Origin: a virus
Reading direction: 5' to 3' (one strand)
DNA: 53,777 nucleotides
IMG/VR virus record: IMGVR_UViG_3300025161_000009
Location: 1-53,777 of that record
This document shows positions 49,004-53,777 of this stretch, piece after piece. The notes beneath the pieces are model-generated. The model saw nothing but the letters and a program-made list of their open reading frames with translations, searched no databases and was not told the origin of the DNA. The position numbers were made by a program, and so were the translations under genes. Within the stretch, counting starts at the first letter, position 1, and each line of letters opens with the position of its first letter.

Positions 49004-51481
49004 CTATCCCTCCCATTTCTTAAGATGCCCCCAGCGGTCCCCCCATTCTAAGTCTACCTTGAAGGGTATCTCCCCAGGGTCAATAATCTGAATAGTTTCC
49101 ATAGTTTTAACCATCAGTGGGGCAACTTGGGGGACAAGTTCCTCCTTGCAGAGAACCATGATAGAGTCATGCACTAAGAATAGTATCCAGGCACCCTCTT
49201 TAGGAAGAAGAGCATGGAGCCTTACTGCAGAGTCCAGGTTGATATCCGATGCCAACCCCTGGATGGGAGTATTGACAGAACGCCTTTCTACGTCCCCTCT
49301 GTTCTTGTAGAAGATAAAGGGGAAGCGCCTACGCCTGCCTGTTGCTGATTCTACATACTTGTACTTATGGACAAACTCGTGCTGCTTCCTAATCCACTCC
49401 TTGAACCCAGGAGTACTATCTAGGATACCTTCTAGTATTTCCTCAGCCTGTTTTAGTGTCCAGGACTGGTTATACTCAGTTGCGAGTATCCTTGCCTCAA
49501 TACCCTCCACAAGAGATTTGGCACCACGTCCATAGAGTACCCCGAACCTGAGACACTTAGCAGCATACCGCTCACCTTTTGAGATCTGGTCTGCAGGCTT
49601 ACCAAAGACAAAGCTAGCAGATTCTGCATGGATATCTCTACCATCCTTGAAAATCTGGATCATGGTAGGATCTTGGGAGTAGAAGGCACCCACCCTAAGT
49701 TCGAGTTGAGAATAGTCTGCTAGCAGTAACTTGTACCCCGGGGGTGCGATATAGGCATCTCGGATTAGTGGCCCCATCAGCAAGGGTTGGTTTTGAGGGT
49801 TAGGGTCTCGGTAGGCTATCCGCCCTGTGTCTGTCCCATGGATCAAGACGTCAGGTCTAACCCTCCCATCTGGGTCTAGCCGGTTGAGCACACCCTCAAG
49901 GTAGGTTGAGATGACTACTCCAACCTGCCTGTAGTTTATGAGTGTCTCAATAAACTCACGGACCTCAGGTGACCAGTCATGCCCTCCTTTCTCAAGTTCA
50001 AGCGACAGTTCTGTCTTACCTGTAGAGGGGACCATAAAGCCCATGTCTTTGAGAACCTTCTTTACCTGGACATGGGAGCCTGGGTTGAAAGAAGGCACCC
50101 CATGAGCCTCAGCTATACGGGTAAGCGTCTCCTTGAGTGAGGCATGCTCAACCTTCTTCTCTGCAAGGAGCTCCTCCATGTAAGGGACATCTATTGGGAT
50201 GCCTGTCTTTTCTACCTCGCAGAACATTCTTGCCGCAGGGATAAGTTGCCTTTCAACTAGAGTTAGTAACTTAGGTGACTCCATCGGGAGTTCTTGATAA
50301 AGGTCTTTATACAACCTGAGTGTGAAGTAGACATCCAATGCCTGGTACTCATACATGGTCTGGTAGTCCCGCTCCTCCTCCGGCAGTTTGAAGAACTTCT
50401 TGAAGTCAAACCCATAGTGAGTATCATAGCGGACCCTAACTTGGGTCTTAAGGCTAGAAATGGAGTAACTCCTGCCTTTAGGGGCTTCTATACTGGGGTC
50501 ATCTCCTCCTATCCCCCTCTCATCCTGGGCATACTGCATTAGCATAGTATCTGCTATCCTTGGGGGCTGGATCTCCTCCTCCAACCACTTTTGGAGGAAC
50601 TGGAGATCGAACTTGAAATTGTGCATAACGAGGAGGTGCTTGTCAGATTTAAGTAGCCTCTTTACTGCACTCTTTACTTCAGGGTCCTGGGCACTACTAA
50701 AAGGTATGATGGCTGAGTATCCGATTAGGTTGGCCTCGTCAAGAAACACCCCAAACCCTAATGATATAGGTTGGTCATAGTAGTATGAGAACCCGGTAGT
50801 TTCTAAGTCGCAGGAGACAACAGGGAACTCATCCAGTGTATCTAGCAGGTTGATAATCTCTCCCTTCTCAGTACAGATAGCCACCTCAACCTGGGTAGGC
50901 TCCATAGGAGTATCCCTTGTAGCAAGTTTATAGGTATCAGATGCAAAGTCACGGAACAAGTCCCATCCCCGTAGTACCGCAGAAGGGTGGTAAGTTGCTA
51001 CTCCAAAGGCTTTGTAAGGCACTTCTACTAGATCCTCTTCACCTAAGACGGTCTGCATACCAAACTCTATCCATTGCCCCATGCCCTGGTTCTCTGAGAT
51101 CTTAGCAATCTTTCCAGGTGAGATCATTGCTTGAAGAGCAGTGCCTCCTAACATGAGTATCTTCCTAGGATTGACATCCATCAGTTCATTAATCAACCTA
51201 CCATTGCAAGCAAGTACTGCTTTAGGAGTGGGAGTAGCATTATCTGGAGGTCTGCACAGGCAGGCATTAGTGTAGTAGACCTCATTGGGGTCAATTCCTA
51301 CTGCCTTCAAAGTGTCCCTCAAGAGCTTTCCAGACTCACCTACAAAGGGCTTTCCCTGGAGTACCTCATTCCTGCCTGGGGCCTCACCTAAAGCAACTAT
51401 CCCGCCCTTCCTTCCGTACCCTAGAACAGGCGGACAGTCCCTCAGGGGACACTTCTCACAACCTGAGTAGTTATCTATCAT
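49004..51481 (-). CDS. uracil-DNA glycosylase fused to family-A DNA polymerase (825 aa)
   Basis: Residues 1-195 are a family-4 UDG: CEKC near the N-terminus, ALGEAPGRNE (30-39), GKPFVGESG, TNACLCRPP and YHPSAVL (164-170). Residues 220-380 form a 3'-5' exonuclease (CDLETTG with Asp225/Glu227, then MHNFKFDLQFL). Residues of about 400-825 are the polymerase, with ADYSQLELRV, AAKCLRFGVLYGRG and FLVHDSIMVL (motif C His-Asp). Both halves look intact. It replicates phage DNA while the UDG part probably removes uracil. The ATG overlaps the upstream stop (ATGA). Confidence 0.85.
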   Translation of the reverse strand: MIDNYSGCEKCPLRDCPPVLGYGRKGGIVALGEAPGRNEVLQGKPFVGESGKLLRDTLKAVGIDPNEVYYTNACLCRPPDNATPTPKAVLACNGRLINELMDVNPRKILMLGGTALQAMISPGKIAKISENQGMGQWIEFGMQTVLGEEDLVEVPYKAFGVATYHPSAVLRGWDLFRDFASDTYKLATRDTPMEPTQVEVAICTEKGEIINLLDTLDEFPVVSCDLETTGFSYYYDQPISLGFGVFLDEANLIGYSAIIPFSSAQDPEVKSAVKRLLKSDKHLLVMHNFKFDLQFLQKWLEEEIQPPRIADTMLMQYAQDERGIGGDDPSIEAPKGRSYSISSLKTQVRVRYDTHYGFDFKKFFKLPEEERDYQTMYEYQALDVYFTLRLYKDLYQELPMESPKLLTLVERQLIPAARMFCEVEKTGIPIDVPYMEELLAEKKVEHASLKETLTRIAEAHGVPSFNPGSHVQVKKVLKDMGFMVPSTGKTELSLELEKGGHDWSPEVREFIETLINYRQVGVVISTYLEGVLNRLDPDGRVRPDVLIHGTDTGRIAYRDPNPQNQPLLMGPLIRDAYIAPPGYKLLLADYSQLELRVGAFYSQDPTMIQIFKDGRDIHAESASFVFGKPADQISKGERYAAKCLRFGVLYGRGAKSLVEGIEARILATEYNQSWTLKQAEEILEGILDSTPGFKEWIRKQHEFVHKYKYVESATGRRRRFPFIFYKNRGDVERRSVNTPIQGLASDINLDSAVRLHALLPKEGAWILFLVHDSIMVLCKEELVPQVAPLMVKTMETIQIIDPGEIPFKVDLEWGDRWGHLKKWEG

Positions 51482-51870
51482 GGCTTCTCCTTTGGGTTCT
51501 TCTTACAAACTCCAGAATCAGAAGGTCTTGATAATCCAAAGTACGCCCTTACCTTGAGCCCACAGTACTCACATCTATAAGTTTCGGTTAGATCTGAATG
51601 GGTTACTAGGTTATCTCTAACCCACTTATGAGGTCCAAAACTCTCATTTGGGTTAGCCCCTGCATATTTTATCTTGCCTCCAGGCAAAGTTATAGTATAA
51701 CCCAGTCCAGGGAATCTGGTACAGACACTCTTTAGCCAGTATACTGCCTCAGAAGGTGTCTGAAAAACCCTCACTGTACCCTTAGTAGTATAGAAGTAGT
51801 CTCTAGAGTCCTCATCCTGTAGGGCATATTTGCCTTTATATGGTACTACTTTTACCTTGATACTAGTCAT
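51478..51870 (-). CDS. small protein with C-terminal zinc motif (130 aa)
   Basis: The start is ATG at 51870 (MTSIKVKVVPYKGKYALQDEDS) following GGAGGG; a longer upstream start at 51909 is less likely. The N-terminal half is beta-rich. The C-terminus has CEYCGLKVRAYFGLSRPSDS with a later Cys-Lys-Lys, a likely zinc knuckle. It overlaps the polymerase ATG. Function unknown; a role beside the polymerase is possible. Confidence 0.55.
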   Translation of the reverse strand: MTSIKVKVVPYKGKYALQDEDSRDYFYTTKGTVRVFQTPSEAVYWLKSVCTRFPGLGYTITLPGGKIKYAGANPNESFGPHKWVRDNLVTHSDLTETYRCEYCGLKVRAYFGLSRPSDSGVCKKNPKEKP

Positions 51871-52036
51871 TACTATCACCCTCCAGATACAAGAAGATAC
51901 CAAAACCAATACTAGGAGACAGAAGGCATACTAGTAATGGTTTCATCCCCAAGGATACTAGAACTAGACCTACAAAGGTAACTGAAACTAGTATCTTGAA
52001 GTAAACCTTCAAATTGTCCCACCAGCTTTCCTCCAT
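51863..52036 (-). CDS. tiny two-helix membrane protein (57 aa)
   Basis: MEESWWDNLKVYFKILVSVT is followed by two hydrophobic stretches (VTFVGLVLVSLG and PLLVCLLSPSIGFGIFLYL). The ATG at 52036 is immediately before the DpdA stop region; the stop overlaps the next gene's start by 8 bp. A small single-operon membrane protein with unknown role, matching a second one at 52840-53016. Confidence 0.5.
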   Translation of the reverse strand: MEESWWDNLKVYFKILVSVTFVGLVLVSLGMKPLLVCLLSPSIGFGIFLYLEGDSND

Positions 52037-52843
52037 TTATACAACTCCATTAGTTATAGAGTCAAAGATGCTAGTATTATGCCTAGCTATCTCCAGCCCC
52101 TCAGGGGTAAACTCATAGTGAAAGTAGTTCTCAGGGCGCCTCGGGTACTCAGGTACTACAGAAGTCACAGGATCCAAGGCAATCTGGGAGGTAGCATAGA
52201 CAAGAGGCTTAGCAGAGTCAATAGAACGGATTCTACCACCAAAGTCCTCTGCTATCTTTTTATATGCCCACAGATCACGCCCCCACCCAAGGAGATGGAT
52301 ATCTGCATGGTAGTAGTCAGCCCAAGGGATTACATAGTCTTTGATAATCCGGTAAAGACCCCCATCAAATATCTCATAGTCTTTTGAGACCCCTAGAGTT
52401 ATTCCCTTACTTAGAAGTAAGGGAGATTCCCTTCTTACCATCTCTATAACAAGCCCCAAGGTATGTAGGCATGCAGAGAAGTCCTCCTCATCCTTACCTT
52501 GGGGGACAAGCATCCAGTGATAAGGGTACAGCGACTTTGTCAGTTCCAGGAATGAGTTAAGAGCCATAGTTGAGGTAGCTAGTCCGTCAAAGAGCTTGTC
52601 TGGTATAACGATCTCTGATGCCCCTACCTGAGGTGCTAACTCAAGTAATCTCTGGATAGGTTGCCCCACCTTAAACTCATGGGCAGAGTTGTCCAAGATA
52701 ATGTGAGACCCATTTTCTGACTCTGACTTGTAAAACTCTCTATAGTCAGATGATAACTCTACCAGGTGGGCAAGGATAAGGTGGTAGTCCCTACCTTTTG
52801 CTAACTCAAGGTGCTTGATAGGGGGGATTATAGTGGATTTCAT
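52037..52843 (-). CDS. dpdA: DpdA-like 7-deazaguanine DNA transglycosylase (268 aa)
   Basis: A TGT-superfamily enzyme that would exchange guanine in DNA for a 7-deazaguanine base. Visible features: an ILDNSAHEF segment (Asp51), a TIM-barrel strand order, HADIHLLGWGRDLW, and SIDSAKPLVYA near the end, all fitting the TGT/DpdA group. The ATG at 52843 overlaps the upstream stop as ATGA; a start at 52879 is less likely. It lacks the zinc-binding tail of tRNA TGT, which favours the DNA-type short phage forms. The adjacent queC and queF genes support the assignment. Whether it uses preQ0 or preQ1 is not shown. Confidence 0.8.
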   Translation of the reverse strand: MKSTIIPPIKHLELAKGRDYHLILAHLVELSSDYREFYKSESENGSHIILDNSAHEFKVGQPIQRLLELAPQVGASEIVIPDKLFDGLATSTMALNSFLELTKSLYPYHWMLVPQGKDEEDFSACLHTLGLVIEMVRRESPLLLSKGITLGVSKDYEIFDGGLYRIIKDYVIPWADYYHADIHLLGWGRDLWAYKKIAEDFGGRIRSIDSAKPLVYATSQIALDPVTSVVPEYPRRPENYFHYEFTPEGLEIARHNTSIFDSITNGVV

Positions 52844-53016
52844 AGCCCCTCCAGTAAAGGTATTCTGAGTACAACCCATATAGTTAGGATGCTCCCAACT
52901 ATACCAGCAATGAAAAGAACCACCTGGAGTTTCTTAGTAGGCATAAAGGGGGATACCAGTAGCATACTAAATGATAGGAACCCAAAGGCAAGTAGTAGTA
53001 CTAAAGTTTCTAACAT
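52840..53016 (-). CDS. tiny two-helix membrane protein (58 aa)
   Basis: MLETLVLLLAFGFLSFSMLL and a second helix (LQVVLFIAGIVGSILTIWVV), with MPTKK between. The start is ATG at 53016 after AAGGAG. It is placed between the MazG-like gene and dpdA; its TGA overlaps the dpdA ATG. Role unknown, perhaps with the transporter. Confidence 0.5.
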   Translation of the reverse strand: MLETLVLLLAFGFLSFSMLLVSPFMPTKKLQVVLFIAGIVGSILTIWVVLRIPLLEGL

Positions 53017-53020
53017 GTTG

Positions 53021-53302
53021 TCATTTCTCCTTAACTTTGATATAAGCAAGTAGGAACCCAGCATAGTTCAGAATATCCTGTGCCTCTTCAACTACCTTGT
53101 TTAGGTTCCCAGCCATCTCGTACCCTACAGAACGGGCTGCCTTAGTAAAGATAATTCCTAGTAGGTCTTGTTCTCCGTGAGGCCACATAGCAGTTATGGG
53201 GAGAAATGAATTCTCCCCATTCTCAGACTGCTCAGTGACCCTACTCATTGCTCTCTCGATCTCATCTCTGAAGACCTTGAGAAAAGTAGCGTCATCTACC
53301 AT
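53021..53302 (-). CDS. MazG-like helical protein (93 aa)
   Basis: The C-terminal EEAQDILNYAGFLLAYIKVK segment resembles the acidic helix of MazG/all-alpha NTP pyrophosphatases and related DUF1599-type proteins. The N-terminal half has DEIERAMSRVTEQS and a TAMWPHGEQDLLGI loop. A nucleotide-cleaning role before DNA synthesis would fit the operon but is only inferred. The ATG follows GGGGGA. Confidence 0.5.
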   Translation of the reverse strand: MVDDATFLKVFRDEIERAMSRVTEQSENGENSFLPITAMWPHGEQDLLGIIFTKAARSVGYEMAGNLNKVVEEAQDILNYAGFLLAYIKVKEK

Positions 53303-53310
53303 TCTTCCCC

Positions 53311-53745
53311 CTAAATCTCTAGTGTGAGGTTCTGGACAAGATCTAAATAGCGACTGGCAACTACTGTTATGGCGATTCCACCTCTTGGCTTGAATACTCC
53401 AGTCACTTTTACATGGACAGGGGCAACCTCCTTCATAAAAAAGTCAGCAATCTCATTGATAATCTTCTCATGGAATGCCCTTTCATTTCTGAAGGACCAC
53501 AAGTACAGTTTCCAGGACTTGGACTCTACAATCTTTTCTACTGGGGAGTACTCAACAGTGATAGAAGCAAAGTCGGGTTGCCCAGTTACTGGACACAGGC
53601 AAGTAAACTCGTCTGAATGAAGGGTGATGGTACAGTGTTTACCAAACGCTGGGTTAGGGAAGCATTCTATCTGCTTCATAGGCTCAAGAACCTTATTACC
53701 TAGTATAGTTAGAGTGGGGTATTCAGGGTTTATGGCATTGCTCAT
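53311..53745 (-). CDS. queF: QueF, NADPH-dependent 7-cyano-7-deazaguanine reductase
   Basis: 144 residues, the short QueF type. The catalytic centre is TCLCPVTGQPDFA (Cys51, Asp58). The NADPH-binding QueF motif ESKSWK is at 74-79, followed by LYLWSFRNE, FHEKIINEI (His92, Glu93) and a PRGG loop. It reduces the nitrile of preQ0 to the aminomethyl of preQ1. The intact QueF motif favours true reduction over the archaeal QueF-like amidinotransferase. The ATG overlaps the queC TGA (ATGA) when the window ends are joined. Confidence 0.93.
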   Translation of the reverse strand: MSNAINPEYPTLTILGNKVLEPMKQIECFPNPAFGKHCTITLHSDEFTCLCPVTGQPDFASITVEYSPVEKIVESKSWKLYLWSFRNERAFHEKIINEIADFFMKEVAPVHVKVTGVFKPRGGIAITVVASRYLDLVQNLTLEI

Positions 53746-53777
53746 CTTAAATTCTCCTTGTACTTTATAGGATCTTC
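53742..53777 (-). CDS. queC: QueC C-terminal 11 codons (completion of the gene at 1-663)
   Basis: Reading from 53777 downward gives GAAGATCCTATAAAG and further codons (EDPIKYKENLR, then TGA 53744-53742). Joined to the open frame ending at position 1 (CVERRHAFS), it gives a normal QueC C-terminus with DPxxY. This supports circularity or circular permutation of the molecule. Confidence 0.85.
   Translation of the reverse strand, partial: EDPIKYKENLR

Larger units (their letters stand above)
1299..53463 (-). repeat. dispersed, single-orientation 8-mer ATTATCAA (about 30 sites)
   Basis: On the coding (minus) strand the word ATTATCAA, usually preceded by G or A, begins (plus-strand left coordinate) at 1299, 3068, 5059, 5914, 7141, 8329, 10078, 11577, 13373, 14256, 14856, 15145, 15959, 18287, 19820, 20598, 21799, 22951, 23990, 25527, 25740, 27464, 31071, 32887, 38814, 46924, 50850, 51528, 52341 and 53456. 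The opposite orientation was found once (18064). About one per strand is expected by chance. Sites fall in genes in different reading frames (for example D-Y-Q, L-S, I-I-N) and in intergenic DNA, so selection acts on DNA or RNA rather than protein. Counts were made by eye. Confidence 0.85.

Noticed and set aside
1-53777. CRISPR array or integrase/attachment site
   Set aside because: No regularly spaced direct repeats with unique spacers and no tyrosine or serine integrase motifs were seen; the spaced ATTATCAA words are single 8-mers.

Overview
The window looks like the complete genome of a tailed phage (siphovirus-like, with a long tape measure protein and paired tail chaperones), about 53.8 kb and roughly 46% GC by eye. 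Every convincing gene lies on the minus strand, so transcription runs from high to low coordinates. The two ends of the window join. A queC gene runs off position 1, and reading on from position 53777 completes it in frame with a typical QueC C-terminus. Its TGA then overlaps the queF ATG as ATGA. The molecule is therefore circular or circularly permuted (a headful-packaged phage would look like this). No integrase was seen. The host is not identifiable from the sequence. Strong AGGAGG-type ribosome sites and a lysozyme-like endolysin with an SH3-like tail are compatible with a Gram-positive or other monoderm host, but this is weak.

Layout in the direction of transcription. (1) 1231 to 656, then queC across the junction, then 53745 to 51863: a 7-deazaguanine DNA-modification block. 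It holds a preQ0/queuosine-precursor transporter, QueC, QueF, a MazG-like helical protein, a DpdA-type transglycosylase and two tiny membrane proteins. (2) 51870 to 44968: replication and small regulatory genes. These include a uracil-DNA glycosylase fused to a family-A DNA polymerase, a HicA-like protein, an XRE-type regulator, a primase-helicase and several small unknowns. (3) 44688 to 28507: NUMOD-like protein, small terminase, holin, endolysin, large terminase, portal, a 1365-residue multidomain minor head protein with two ADP-ribosyltransferase domains and a GNAT domain, beta-helix proteins, protease/scaffold, decoration and major capsid proteins. (4) 28488 to 14561: head-tail connection, a major tail protein fused to a BNR propeller, tail chaperones, tape measure, tail tip, lectin-like fibre proteins and two small membrane proteins, closed by a strong terminator at 14505-14543. 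(5) 14360 to 1518: an accessory and recombination region. It holds a Spo11/TopoVI-A-like Toprim protein between two paralogous genes, DUF932, a SWIM protein, an SNF2 helicase, a RuvC-like resolvase, a Cas4/RecB-like nuclease, a Sak4-like ATPase and a DUF669-like protein.

The least explained material is non-coding. (a) An 8-mer, ATTATCAA read on the coding strand, occurs about 30 times in one orientation and once in the other, and is nearly absent from 33-47 kb. (b) Two homologous structured leaders sit before the paralogues flanking the Toprim gene; each places the Shine-Dalgarno in a hairpin loop and shows compensatory changes. (c) A palindromic element is present in inverted copies before the terminase and protease units, with perfect 17-bp arms whose inner sequence has been replaced. 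(d) Two 300-bp intergenic regions are packed with hairpins, one containing a tRNA-like fold without a D-arm.

How it may work together (inference): the transporter and host enzymes supply precursor, QueC and QueF make preQ0/preQ1, and DpdA inserts it into phage DNA, protecting it from restriction. The minor head protein may be packaged and injected so that its ART and GNAT domains can modify host proteins.
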